Origin: an uncultured Flavobacteriales bacterium
GTDB lineage: Bacteria; Bacteroidota; Bacteroidia; Flavobacteriales_G; Salibacteraceae
Reading direction: 5' to 3'
Assembly (NCBI GenBank): GCA_937899835.1
Contig: CALCCE010000198.1
Coordinates: forward strand, 1 to 38,638
DNA length: 38,638 bases
Shown: positions 16,378 to 24,492 of the stretch, one piece after another
How the letters are laid out: each line of letters starts with the position of its first letter
Position numbering within the stretch: position 1 is the first letter of the stretch
Position numbers and translations under genes: made by a program
Notes under the pieces: model-generated
Told to the model about the DNA's origin: nothing
What the model saw: only the letters and a program-made list of their open reading frames with translations
Database searches by the model: none

Positions 16378-17664
16378 ATGATGTACATTTTGATTTTTTT
16401 TCTCTTTCTGAAACTGTTTGTTTGGATCGCTCAGGTATTGGAGCAGCATTTCGTTCCTGCCTATCATCCTGGAATAAGGCCTGCGCCTGTTCCCGGTTTA
16501 CCCCAAACTCCAGAAGCCTATTTAGAAGTGATTCGCCAAATGGCAGACGGAAAAGACCCTCCCGTTATAGCACAGGTTTCCTTTTTCTTAAATGTGAAAT
16601 ACTACCGGGAAGCCTCTTCCAATGAAGCACAGTGCAACGCGTTCACCAGCATCCTCATTCGTTTTTTGGAGCTGGGACAACTCGAGATGTTGTTACAAAA
16701 CGGATACCTTCTCGGAATTTTTCAGCTGTCATTTTACCACCTGGAATTTGTGCGCCAGGTAGCAGAATTGCACCTGAAGTCACAAGCACCTGAAGCTCAA
16801 TTCAACGCCTTATTGACGCATCTATTTGCGAAATACCCTGTTCCTCGGGTGATGGACAAAGCTTTCCTTCAATCCGAAAACAAAGTGCGGCAACGGTGGT
16901 ACCTTGACATGGCCCAAGGAAAAAACTTGCGCAAATCGCAAGGTCTACCCTTGAAGCTCAGCAACCGTATGGTGGCTCATCTTGAAGACGTGCAGGAAGG
17001 TTTTGGAATTTTAAAAGCTTTCCGCTGGGCACAGGCCAGGGGCTTGGGCGCCAGTCCTGTTCTGGCTACACAGTTGGCAGAAGGTCCTTTGGGTTATAAT
17101 CGCTTCCAAAACGAAGCCTTTTGGCTGGCTTTCTTAAAGTTCGTGGTGCAACAAGCCCCAAATGCGCAAGAGGTCAACACCATGGTGCAATACCTTGAAA
17201 GGGTGCGCCTTGCACGACCTGATTTTGGTTTTAAGGGCCGGTCGTGGGACCGGCTTTTAGAAGAAGCGAACCGATGGAAAGCCCTACATGGCTTGTCCGA
17301 AATCGGCGATTTGTGGTGGAGTAGCCTTGGGCTGCCCACTTACGAGCAACAGGACGAAGCAGGAACACAATGGTTCATTGTGGAACTGACCAATCAACAA
17401 GACCTGTTCTTTGAAGGACGCTCCATGCACCACTGTGTTTCGGAGTATGCAGAAAGTTGCCAAATGGGCGAGTCGGCTATTTTCTCTTTGAGAAGGCAGT
17501 CTCCGGGTTTGGAAACGCCAAAATCAATGGCTACGCTAGAGGTGGATCCTGGCAATAATAGCATTGTTGAAACTTCGGCCAAGGCCAACGAACCTTTGGA
17601 CGATACGTGTAAAAAACACGTTAAAGCTTGGGCAAATCTTGCCCAACTTTCGGTTGCTCTTTAA
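16378..17664 (+). CDS. PcfJ-domain protein
   Basis: 428 residues from ATG 16378. The frame is open from 16306, but that start lies inside a terminator stem, so 16378 is preferred. A hydrophobic N-terminus (MMYILIFFLFLKLFVWIAQ) looks like a membrane anchor. The middle is helical. The C-terminal ~110 residues show the PcfJ-like signature: LFFEGRSMHHCVSEYAESC, GESAIFSLRR, MATLEVDPGNNSIVETSAKANEP. PcfJ-like proteins were named from a conjugative plasmid and are common as chromosomal orphans in Bacteroidota; their biochemical role is not established. No conjugation genes lie nearby. It is preceded by two tandem terminators and followed by a strong one. Confidence 0.78.
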   Translation: MMYILIFFLFLKLFVWIAQVLEQHFVPAYHPGIRPAPVPGLPQTPEAYLEVIRQMADGKDPPVIAQVSFFLNVKYYREASSNEAQCNAFTSILIRFLELGQLEMLLQNGYLLGIFQLSFYHLEFVRQVAELHLKSQAPEAQFNALLTHLFAKYPVPRVMDKAFLQSENKVRQRWYLDMAQGKNLRKSQGLPLKLSNRMVAHLEDVQEGFGILKAFRWAQARGLGASPVLATQLAEGPLGYNRFQNEAFWLAFLKFVVQQAPNAQEVNTMVQYLERVRLARPDFGFKGRSWDRLLEEANRWKALHGLSEIGDLWWSSLGLPTYEQQDEAGTQWFIVELTNQQDLFFEGRSMHHCVSEYAESCQMGESAIFSLRRQSPGLETPKSMATLEVDPGNNSIVETSAKANEPLDDTCKKHVKAWANLAQLSVAL

Positions 17665-17667
17665 AAT

Positions 17668-17710
17668 AAAAAGGCTTTCGCTCGGTATTTCCCGGAGCGA
17701 AAGCCTTTTT
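17668..17710. terminator. Strong bidirectional terminator
   Basis: A perfect 16-bp stem, AAAAAGGCTTTCGCTC (17668-17683) with GAGCGAAAGCCTTTTT (17695-17710), around an 11-nt loop. A-tract and T-tract at opposite ends serve the convergent genes ending at 17664 (+) and 17737 (-). Confidence 0.9.
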
Positions 17711-17736
17711 CAATTCTATAAGATTGAGGAAGCGTA

Positions 17737-18231
17737 TCATTGTTCGTGACCACCTTGTCCATGGGCATGGCCGTGGTCTACCTCATCCTGAGTTGCATCG
17801 CGCACTTCGATCACTTTGCCCGAAAAGTCAAGTGTTTTATCAGCAAGCGGGTGGTTGAAATCCATCTTTACTTTGTCCAAACCAATGTGGACCACTTTTC
17901 CATTGACCACTTGTCCTTCTTGCGTTTGCATTGGCAAAACAGCACCCATTTGCAAAGCTTCAGAACGCTCACCATCTTGGATGAATAAATCAATGGGCAG
18001 TTCAAAGATGTTTGCATCAACACTGCGACCATAGCCTTGAGGAGGAGTGAGTGAGAATTTAAACTCATCACCAGCTTCCATTCCATTGATATTGGTTTCA
18101 AAGTCTGCCAGCAGAGCACCTGCACCATATAAAAATGAAAGCGGCTTTGACAGATCAGCCTGATCTACCATTTCCTCTTCAACAATTAGTTCGTAGGTAA
18201 GTGTAACCACTTTTCCTTTTTCAATCTTCAT
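17737..18231 (-). CDS. FKBP-type peptidyl-prolyl isomerase, SlyD-like
   Basis: 164 residues. The FKBP-with-insert layout is clear: MKIEKGKVVTLTYELIVEEE, then PLSFLYGAGALLADFETNINGMEAGDEFKFSL, PPQGYG, the insert-in-flap chaperone domain (~75-120), and VDFNHPLADKTLDF-type end (here MDFNHPLADKTLDFSGKVIEV). The C-terminal tail is His-rich (DHGHAHGQGGHEQ), as in metal-binding SlyD proteins. It should catalyse prolyl isomerisation, act as a folding chaperone, and bind nickel or similar ions through the tail. Start is ATG 18231. Shares a strong terminator with the convergent PcfJ gene. Confidence 0.92.
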   Translation of the reverse strand: MKIEKGKVVTLTYELIVEEEMVDQADLSKPLSFLYGAGALLADFETNINGMEAGDEFKFSLTPPQGYGRSVDANIFELPIDLFIQDGERSEALQMGAVLPMQTQEGQVVNGKVVHIGLDKVKMDFNHPLADKTLDFSGKVIEVRDATQDEVDHGHAHGQGGHEQ

Positions 18232-18297
18232 CTTTCGCTATTTCAAGGTGAACGATCTGGCGATGAATGCTTTATTGCCCACAGCCAAATCGGGCTA

Positions 18298-18305
18298 CGA
18301 AGGTA
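18298..18305 (-). promoter_or_regulatory. Candidate -7 element for the SlyD-like gene
   Basis: Minus-strand TACCTTCG fits TAnnTTCG and would give a leader of about 60 nt. No TTG is found at the proper distance upstream. Confidence 0.3.
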
Positions 18306-18422
18306 AGTTTTCAGCAGAGATTTGCTGCCACAAACGCAACACAATTCCATGCAAAACAGCGTGTTAGTATTGCTCTGCTTTAAAAATCACGGCATTGAAT
18401 AGAAGCACCAATTTTGAATGAT

Positions 18423-18430
18423 TAGTTTTG
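18423..18430 (+). promoter_or_regulatory. Candidate -7 element for the NrtR-like gene
   Basis: TAGTTTTG is an exact match to TAnnTTTG. The nearest upstream TTG (18395-18397) is 25 nt away, longer than normal. A start point near 18437 supports ATG 18476 as the initiation codon. Confidence 0.4.
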
Positions 18431-18475
18431 CTTCGTGGACAGAGGTCATTCTGCGGCTTTATAGAAAGTAGTGAG

Positions 18476-19153
18476 ATGGAAATTGACGTCTTTTTCAGAA
18501 CGGCCGTTTCAGTAGATGTTGTGGTACTTACCTACCGCAACGATCAACTTCAGGTGTTGCTCAGCAACAAAATGGTAGCCCCGTTCGAAGGGTTCAAAGG
18601 TTTACCCGGAAAGCTTGTTTATCCCAACATAGACACTGACCAGTCGGTCAACAGCCTACTAAGTGGTATTACTGGACAGAAAGACCTTTATGTGCGGCAG
18701 TTGCGCGCCTTTACCGACATTGGTCGTCACCCCATGGGGCGGGTCATTACTATTGCCTACTACTGTTTGGTTTCCAGTGATTTATTTGAGCCTGCCCAAG
18801 ATTACGAATGGTGTTCGGTAGAGGAAGTTCCTAACCTTGGTTTTGACCACAATAAAATTCTACAAGTTGGGCTCAATACCTTTCAAAAAGGACTTCGCAG
18901 AAAACCGATTGCATTTGAAGTGTTGCCCTCAAAATTCACATTGGTGCAACTCATGGAGGTATACCAACTTGGTTTAAAAAGGGAATTAGACCCGCGGAAT
19001 TTCCGTCGGAAAGTGCTGGCCAGCGATCTTTTGGAAGACCTCAACGAAAAGCAACAGATACCAGGCAAACTGGGCAAACCTGCTCGGTTGTACCGTTTCG
19101 ACAAGAAGCGTTTCCGCGATAAGGCCGAAAGGTCGATTGGTTACTTTTTCTGA
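18476..19153 (+). CDS. NrtR-type regulator: Nudix-like domain plus winged helix
   Basis: 225 residues from ATG 18476; an in-frame TTG at 18428 would lie within the candidate promoter. Residues ~5-140 are a Nudix fold (VDVVVLTYRNDQLQVLLSNK, GFKGLPGKLVYP, YYCLVSSD). Residues ~145-225 are the winged helix of the NrtR group (SKFTLVQLMEVYQLGLKRELDPRNFRRKVL, LYRFDKKRF). The Nudix box is degenerate: the RExxEE core is absent between GLPGKLVYP and VRQLRAF, so the domain probably senses a ligand rather than hydrolysing one. Family members control NAD metabolism or sugar (for example arabinose) catabolism; no such genes are adjacent, so the target is unknown. Confidence 0.88.
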   Translation: MEIDVFFRTAVSVDVVVLTYRNDQLQVLLSNKMVAPFEGFKGLPGKLVYPNIDTDQSVNSLLSGITGQKDLYVRQLRAFTDIGRHPMGRVITIAYYCLVSSDLFEPAQDYEWCSVEEVPNLGFDHNKILQVGLNTFQKGLRRKPIAFEVLPSKFTLVQLMEVYQLGLKRELDPRNFRRKVLASDLLEDLNEKQQIPGKLGKPARLYRFDKKRFRDKAERSIGYFF

Positions 19154-20238
19154 ATCGTCTGCGAAAATTAAAGGCCCGTTTTAAGTTGAAATACCCTCCT
19201 AAAATGGCAACCAGAAACATATTGACCAATCGGTCGCTTAGTTTCAAATTATAACTTTTTTCCCTGTTATTGCTGGATTAGTCGCTTCCAACAGCATGTA
19301 ATCCCATGCTCAATGGAAAACCGCATTACCGTAGCTACCAATAGCAGATAGGCCTTTGCTTTCTGCACGATCTATAGCTCACCAAGCACCTTAAAGTCTA
19401 TTACGATTTGAGGAAAACTACACCCTTTGGCACATCATTATATAGTGACGTTTAAAATTGCCATCTGTATAGCCATGATCGCACCTGCTGGTAATTGGAT
19501 TCAGTGGTAAGGTCGTGCACAATTTAATAAATAGCATTTGTCCAAAATCAAGACAAAGCGCGCCTTGAGTTATCGGTTTAGATGCCAGCCATTAGCGCTT
19601 ATCCATCATAGGTTTAGTAATTAAACCTACTCCTTGCCCGACCTTAGACTCCTACTGTTTAAGAGGCCATACAATCTAATTTTGAAGTTCTGATGAAGGC
19701 GACACCAAAAAAAATATTATTGGATTGCTAAAATGGATAAAAAATTCAAAAGTGTCTAATCTCCAACATTTACCTTCAAAAATCAAAAATTGGGAGAAGA
19801 AAGCTATCAGCACTTTTTCTGTGCAACAAACAAGCTTAAATTACTGATTATCAGTTAAAAGAACTCGAATTTGATTAACGATGAAGCAAACAGCCTTAAA
19901 GTATTGATACAGCACATCGCTTCAGCTATCTGTGATGGCTCAAAATAAAGGGCTATACAACGCAACACAGTAACAAAAAGAGTACTAAAATGGCTTAGAG
20001 GCCTATTTTAGATAAAATCCTCCCTATTTTTTTCTCACTAATAATCAATGAGTTAGATGATTTTGTTTAACTTTTAATTGATTTTATTCAACATTTTGAA
20101 ACCATTCGTATGGGATCGCGTTGTTATTAGTCCTCGAACGAACATTGCTTAGTCCAACTGCTGGATTGGAAACCTAAGCTTCCCACTCTCTACAACTATT
20201 TTCTCACAGCCCGTATTGGGCCCTAATTGAAAGCTATT
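19154..20238 (+). other. Gene-free region of 1,085 bp
   Basis: No reading frame of convincing length or composition on either strand, and no tRNA or known RNA recognised. The second half is AT-rich. Visible small structures are AGCATG/CATGCT around 19293-19310 and a hairpin CTAAAAT-GGC with GCC-t-ATTTTAG at 19985-20011. A 16-codon ORF at about 19203-19254 is followed by a T-run but has no other support. An imperfect ~25-nt repeat (around 19825 and 19885, about 19 of 25 positions alike) may mark sequence decay. It probably contains the promoter of the 20239 gene, which I could not locate. Confidence 0.6.
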
Positions 20239-22305
20239 ATGCTGTCAAGCAGAATTGTTGTCGGATTGTTCGTGGTTTGGTGTTTAATCCTCGGAGGGGT
20301 TTACCAGAAAGACCAGTATCAAAAAAATCAAGTGGAAACAGTATATGTTCCCTTGCAAAACGGAATACATGCGGCCATTCAATCCACCATCGCCCCAACC
20401 TCCCCAAAATCGTACGAATCATCTTCCCTCTTTGAATTGGAAATCATTCTCCAATCAGAAGCGGTGAAAGACTTTTTAAATCAAACGGAATGTCAACCGC
20501 TCAGCGCCCGGCTCCATCAGTTTGTAGAAACTGCTGATTTGGCCCGATACCCACTTTCTAATACGCAGCGGACGTCATTCCATGAAGAAGCTACCTCGCT
20601 TTTAGAAAACATTGAAACGGTTTATGCCGACCACAATGATGCTACATCATTTGGATGGCTCTTTTGGACCACCTTATTCATGGGTGGCGCTGGTTTTGCC
20701 TACGCCTGTTGGCGCAAGCATTCTGAAGAGCAACAAAAGATCGTTGCCCTTGAGCAAATGATCGAAGAAGATACCAACCAACTGGAAACACATACTGCTT
20801 TTGCCAATCAAATTGGTGGAGGCGATCTTAATATAGAAGTAAATAATCTTGCAGAAAATGACACCTTGGGCCATGCTTTGGTGCAGATGCGCGACAACTT
20901 GAAAAAGATGTCAGAGGAGGACGACAAGCGCAACTGGATCACACAGGGATTAGCTCAATTTAGCGACCTACTTCGGGAGAAGAACCAATCGCTGGTGGAA
21001 CTTGGTGATGCGGTTATCTCCAACCTGGTCAACTATTTGGGTGCTACCCAAGGTGCCATCTTTCTGCTTGAAAAACAGGATAACGAACCCGACGGTCAAG
21101 CTAAAAGTAAGGATATTGGTAACCTCCGCCTGATCTCCTGCTATGCTTACGATCGTAAAAAGTTTGAAAAACGAACTATAGAACCTGGTGAAGGCCTGGT
21201 TGGACAGGCTTATTTGGAAAAAGCACCCATCTACCTCACAGAAGTTCCTCAAAACTATACACGCATCACCTCTGGTTTAGGAGGTTCAACTCCTTGCTGT
21301 GTATTTATTGTGCCATTACTACTCAACGAGAAAGTATATGGTGTAATTGAATTGGCGGCATTTAAACCTCTGGAGAAACACCAACAGAGTTTTGTAGAGC
21401 AGTTGGGTGAGAGCATCGCCAGCACGGTTTCTACCGCACAAACCAATCAATTGACACTTCAATTGTTACATTCTTCACAGCAGATGACCGAAGAACTGCG
21501 GTCGCAAGAAGAGGAATTGCGCCAAAACCTGGAAGAACTGCGTACCACCCAGGAGCAAATGGAACGCAAAGAAGCAGAGTTGTATGCCCGCAACCAGGCA
21601 GTAGACACCACACTCGCCACTGCCGAATTTGATATGGAACTGAAATTGTTACAGGCCAATTCCATATTCATGCAATTGTTAGGCTATCACGAAGGAGAGT
21701 TGGAAGGGCTCGACCACCGCGCCTTGATGGCCAATCATTATAAAGAGACTTCGGAGTACCAAGAATTCAGGCACGAAGTGCGCGAGGGAAAGGTACAAGT
21801 TGGAGAGTACGAGCACCGTTGCCTCAACGGTGAAACCCGGGTTTTTCGCTCTGCTTACTCGGTGATTCGGGACAGCCAGCAAAATCCGGTTAAAATTCTT
21901 CTGGTAGGTAACGACATTACGCAAACCCGTCAACTGCTCACTGAGCTTCAAGAACAAAAAACGGAAATCGAATCCATTCGGGTAGCTGAGAAAAAACGTG
22001 CTGACCAGGAAATTGCCGACCTCAATGCCAAGGCGATGGCCCTGGTAGATGAAATTCGGCAACAAAAAGATGAGGTAGAACAAATTCGCCTCGACGAAAA
22101 GAAACGATCGGATCAAGAAATCGACTCGCTCAATGAGTTGATGAACGATTATATGATGCAAAATCAACAAGAAAATGCCAAGTTGAAAACCAAGATCAAG
22201 GAATTGGAATTGGTCCTCGAGGAATCTGGTGATGTGAAGGTTCCCGTCAACGGCAAGTCCACCATTGTAAAACCCCGCCGGTTGAACGGCACCAAACCAG
22301 GCTAA
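20239..22305 (+). CDS. Membrane sensor HAMP-GAF-PAS without output domain
   Basis: 688 residues from ATG 20239; TTG 20227 would add four. Order: membrane helix ~5-21; extracytoplasmic sensor region ~25-137; second helix ~138-157 (FGWLFWTTLFMGGAGFAYA); HAMP-like segment ~165-225 (FANQIGGGDLNIEVN, LGHALVQMRDNL); GAF ~240-400 (LVNYLGATQGAIFLL, PGEGLVGQAYLEKAPIYL, CVFIVPLLLNEKVYGVIELA); Glu/Gln-rich coiled coil ~405-455; PAS ~460-570 (LLQANSIFMQLLGYHEGEL, VRVFRSAYSVIRD-like); and a coiled coil ~570-670 with an internal repeat (EIESIRVAEKKRADQEI and EVEQIRLDEKKRSDQEI). There is no histidine kinase, cyclase, GGDEF or MCP domain, so the signal must pass by protein contact. It heads the unusual gene run ending near 30134 and is 218 nt from its neighbour. 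Confidence 0.88.
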   Translation: MLSSRIVVGLFVVWCLILGGVYQKDQYQKNQVETVYVPLQNGIHAAIQSTIAPTSPKSYESSSLFELEIILQSEAVKDFLNQTECQPLSARLHQFVETADLARYPLSNTQRTSFHEEATSLLENIETVYADHNDATSFGWLFWTTLFMGGAGFAYACWRKHSEEQQKIVALEQMIEEDTNQLETHTAFANQIGGGDLNIEVNNLAENDTLGHALVQMRDNLKKMSEEDDKRNWITQGLAQFSDLLREKNQSLVELGDAVISNLVNYLGATQGAIFLLEKQDNEPDGQAKSKDIGNLRLISCYAYDRKKFEKRTIEPGEGLVGQAYLEKAPIYLTEVPQNYTRITSGLGGSTPCCVFIVPLLLNEKVYGVIELAAFKPLEKHQQSFVEQLGESIASTVSTAQTNQLTLQLLHSSQQMTEELRSQEEELRQNLEELRTTQEQMERKEAELYARNQAVDTTLATAEFDMELKLLQANSIFMQLLGYHEGELEGLDHRALMANHYKETSEYQEFRHEVREGKVQVGEYEHRCLNGETRVFRSAYSVIRDSQQNPVKILLVGNDITQTRQLLTELQEQKTEIESIRVAEKKRADQEIADLNAKAMALVDEIRQQKDEVEQIRLDEKKRSDQEIDSLNELMNDYMMQNQQENAKLKTKIKELELVLEESGDVKVPVNGKSTIVKPRRLNGTKPG

Positions 22306-22458
22306 TAAAGCAAAAGTCCTCCCTCTCCACTTTTCATTTTGAGTTTACCTGCTGAAATTCCACTACTAAGGGAATAGTTAATCAACACTTCATCAGCAGT
22401 TTATTCAAGCGCCAAAAGGCGGTTGACAGGGGGATTATTTGCCAAATTTTTTTCAACC

Positions 22459-22499
22459 CAGGAGCACCGATTTTTTCAGAAAGAAGGTCCAGGCTCCTG
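22459..22499 (+). other. Hairpin in the 5' leader of the SDR-IDR gene
   Basis: CAGGAGC (22459-22465) pairs with GCTCCTG (22493-22499). Inside, ACC pairs with GGT and TTTTTTC with GAAAGAA (one wobble), with a CCAG bulge. No T-run follows. It lies 24 nt before ATG 22524 and could be an mRNA stabiliser, processing site or regulatory element. Confidence 0.45.
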
Positions 22500-22523
22500 A
22501 TAATCAACCAAAATCAATAACCA

Positions 22524-23771
22524 ATGAGCAATCAAGTTTGCACTGTTATCGGCACTGCCTACAACTCTGGCCTACAACTGGCCCGGGAATACGCCGAAGA
22601 TGGATTCCACATCGCACTGGTAGGTATTAATCGCGACACGCTGGACCGCTATCGCGCTGAACTCGACCGCATGGGTGCCAAGGTAACGACCTATCACCAC
22701 AACTATTTAGAGGGTGATCAGCAAATGGCCATGACGGAAGTTTTCAGAAGAATTCGCAAAGAACAAGGAACGGTAAAAGCGCTGGTTTTCAACGAGTCGG
22801 TATACTCCGAAAGTTTTGCCGGGCCAGGAACCGGACAAAACCCTTATTACGACATCCGACTTATCTGCACCAGTGCTATGGCTGCTGCTGGTCAGGTGAT
22901 TCCATCCATGACCAAAAACCACCAGGGTGCTTTGCACTTCACTGGTCCTGAGTTCAACCAGCAGTATTTCCATGGCCAGGCCGACCAGGCTTGCCAAATG
23001 GCCCGTGACCTGGTACAAAACCTCTGTATGGAGCTGTACGATCAGCAAATTCAAGTTTGGGAAACCGGAGAATACGGCCCCAACAATGTGATGAGCTATT
23101 TCCAGGGAGATTACGACTATTACCGTGGCAATACCTATCAATCCGGGAATCAGAACTTCAACAGTTACCGTTCTTCAGCTGGATATAACAATTGGAACCC
23201 AGAAAGTTACCAATCCGATTTTCGTCAAGGGTACCGCTACGGGCAACGCATGGAACCGTCCAATTACCGCAATCGGCAATCGAACGGATGGAACTATCGA
23301 TCTTATACGCCCGGCTATTGGGACATGAATCCCCAAAACCGCAATTGGAAAGAAAACTATCGTCCGTGGCAACGTACCAACGGATCTTTTAACGACTACC
23401 ATCGAGGCCGAGAGGCCGATTATTTCCCCAATAACTGGAACGATTACAGTTATTCCCAACCGACTGCTGACTGGAGCAATTCCTTCCGTCACCCATTTCC
23501 CTATTCATATACCACTCCCTCAATGAGCTATAACCAGGGTGCACCATTCCAGTCAGCAGCGGTATTCCCTTACCAAAATATGGACTTCAACCGGTGGGGC
23601 TACCGCGATTCCTTCTATGGAAATCCGGATAACCGACAGGACAATTGGAGTGCTAAAAAGCGCTATTTCAGATCTCAGGATCAGGGATACGGTACTTACC
23701 GGGGAGCACGAGCTTCTTCCAATGTAAATGTAAACGGTCAAGCGGAGCCAGGCTTTGCCATGGCAAGCTGA
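22524..23771 (+). CDS. Degenerate SDR domain fused to a disordered aromatic-rich tail
   Basis: 415 residues. Residues 1-~185 follow the short-chain dehydrogenase Rossmann pattern (CTVIGTAYNSGLQLAREYAEDGFHIALVG) and are paralogous to the next gene. Key elements are lost: the TGxxxGxG loop is TAYNSG, the NNAG motif is FNES, and the YxxxK catalytic pair is replaced (Cys where Lys should be). Residues ~188-415 are low in hydrophobic aliphatics and rich in Tyr (about 28), Asn, Arg, Ser, Gly and Trp (9), with only three Lys. Such composition is like prion-like or condensate-forming domains. I infer a scaffold rather than an enzyme. Followed 23 nt later by its paralog. Confidence 0.85.
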   Translation: MSNQVCTVIGTAYNSGLQLAREYAEDGFHIALVGINRDTLDRYRAELDRMGAKVTTYHHNYLEGDQQMAMTEVFRRIRKEQGTVKALVFNESVYSESFAGPGTGQNPYYDIRLICTSAMAAAGQVIPSMTKNHQGALHFTGPEFNQQYFHGQADQACQMARDLVQNLCMELYDQQIQVWETGEYGPNNVMSYFQGDYDYYRGNTYQSGNQNFNSYRSSAGYNNWNPESYQSDFRQGYRYGQRMEPSNYRNRQSNGWNYRSYTPGYWDMNPQNRNWKENYRPWQRTNGSFNDYHRGREADYFPNNWNDYSYSQPTADWSNSFRHPFPYSYTTPSMSYNQGAPFQSAAVFPYQNMDFNRWGYRDSFYGNPDNRQDNWSAKKRYFRSQDQGYGTYRGARASSNVNVNGQAEPGFAMAS

Positions 23772-23794
23772 CCATAATTAAATACCAATATCGT

Positions 23795-24475
23795 ATGGAA
23801 CAACCAATCTGTACTATTGTCGGCATGGCGTCCCGTGTGGGATTACATGTCGCCAAAAAGTTTGCCGACGAGGGCTTTGCAGTGGCCATGATAGGTCGCA
23901 CAAAGTTCCTGCTGGAGAAATACCAGCGAAAGTTGGCCAGGCAGGGCTATGAGACCCATGCCTTTGTAGCGGAAGGTGATTCCTTTTCCGGCTTGGAAAA
24001 GGCCTTTCAAAACATTCACGATACGCTGGGAAAAACCGATGTCCTCGTATACAACGAGTCGGTTATCGCCCAAGGGTATGCCTCCCAAATGACAGGAGAT
24101 GAAGTATTAGCTGACCTGCGCATCAACGTAGCCGGAGCACTGGTATCTGCCAATGCGGTTATTCCGCACATGAAAGACCAGAAACGTGGAACCATCTTGT
24201 TTACCGGCGGTGAGTTTGCCGTGGAACCTGACCCCAACTATGCCTCCTTGGCGATTGGAAACGCAGGTACCCGCAACCTTTGTATTGCGCTGGCCAAAGA
24301 GCTGGAACCAGACAACATTCACGTGGCAACGGTCACCATTCACGGCCTCGCCAAAGTACAAACCATGTTTGATCCCGACGGAGTCAAGTTTGAACCGGAA
24401 GTGATCGCAGAGAAGTTCTATGAACTCTATGCGCAACCGGTAGGACAATTTGAAACCGAAATGGTCTATTGCTAA
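23795..24475 (+). CDS. Catalytically degenerate SDR-family protein
   Basis: 226 residues, a full-length single-domain SDR fold: CTIVGMASRVGLHVAKKFADEG at the nucleotide-binding end, VLVYNESV in place of NNAG, then GTILFTGGEFAVEP where the catalytic Ser normally sits. The helix that should carry YxxxK reads PNYASLAIGNAGTRNLCIAL; aligned to KAAL-type SDRs, Lys becomes Asn (Asn156) and the Tyr position is Leu. It can probably bind a dinucleotide, but standard SDR oxidoreduction is unlikely. N-terminal similarity to the preceding protein (CT-V/I-G, YNES/FNES) indicates tandem duplication. It probably forms a complex with that paralog. Confidence 0.88.
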   Translation: MEQPICTIVGMASRVGLHVAKKFADEGFAVAMIGRTKFLLEKYQRKLARQGYETHAFVAEGDSFSGLEKAFQNIHDTLGKTDVLVYNESVIAQGYASQMTGDEVLADLRINVAGALVSANAVIPHMKDQKRGTILFTGGEFAVEPDPNYASLAIGNAGTRNLCIALAKELEPDNIHVATVTIHGLAKVQTMFDPDGVKFEPEVIAEKFYELYAQPVGQFETEMVYC

Positions 24476-24492
24476 CTCTCGAATCCAGGACA

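Noticed and set aside
16378-17664. Conjugative element suggested by the PcfJ domain
   Set aside because: No relaxase, coupling protein, integrase or attachment repeats are visible; PcfJ domains are frequent as chromosomal orphans in Bacteroidota.
19985-20011. Terminator in the long gene-free region
   Set aside because: The stem has a bulge and the T-run begins about 14 nt after it; no gene precedes it within 800 bp.
20239-22305. Histidine kinase
   Set aside because: GAF and PAS are present but no H-box, N-box or G-box motifs occur before the stop codon.
23175-23492. Val/Ile/Pro-rich minus-strand frame of 105 codons
   Set aside because: It is the antisense of the Tyr/Asn/Arg-rich tail; the frame in the plus strand is continuous with the SDR domain.
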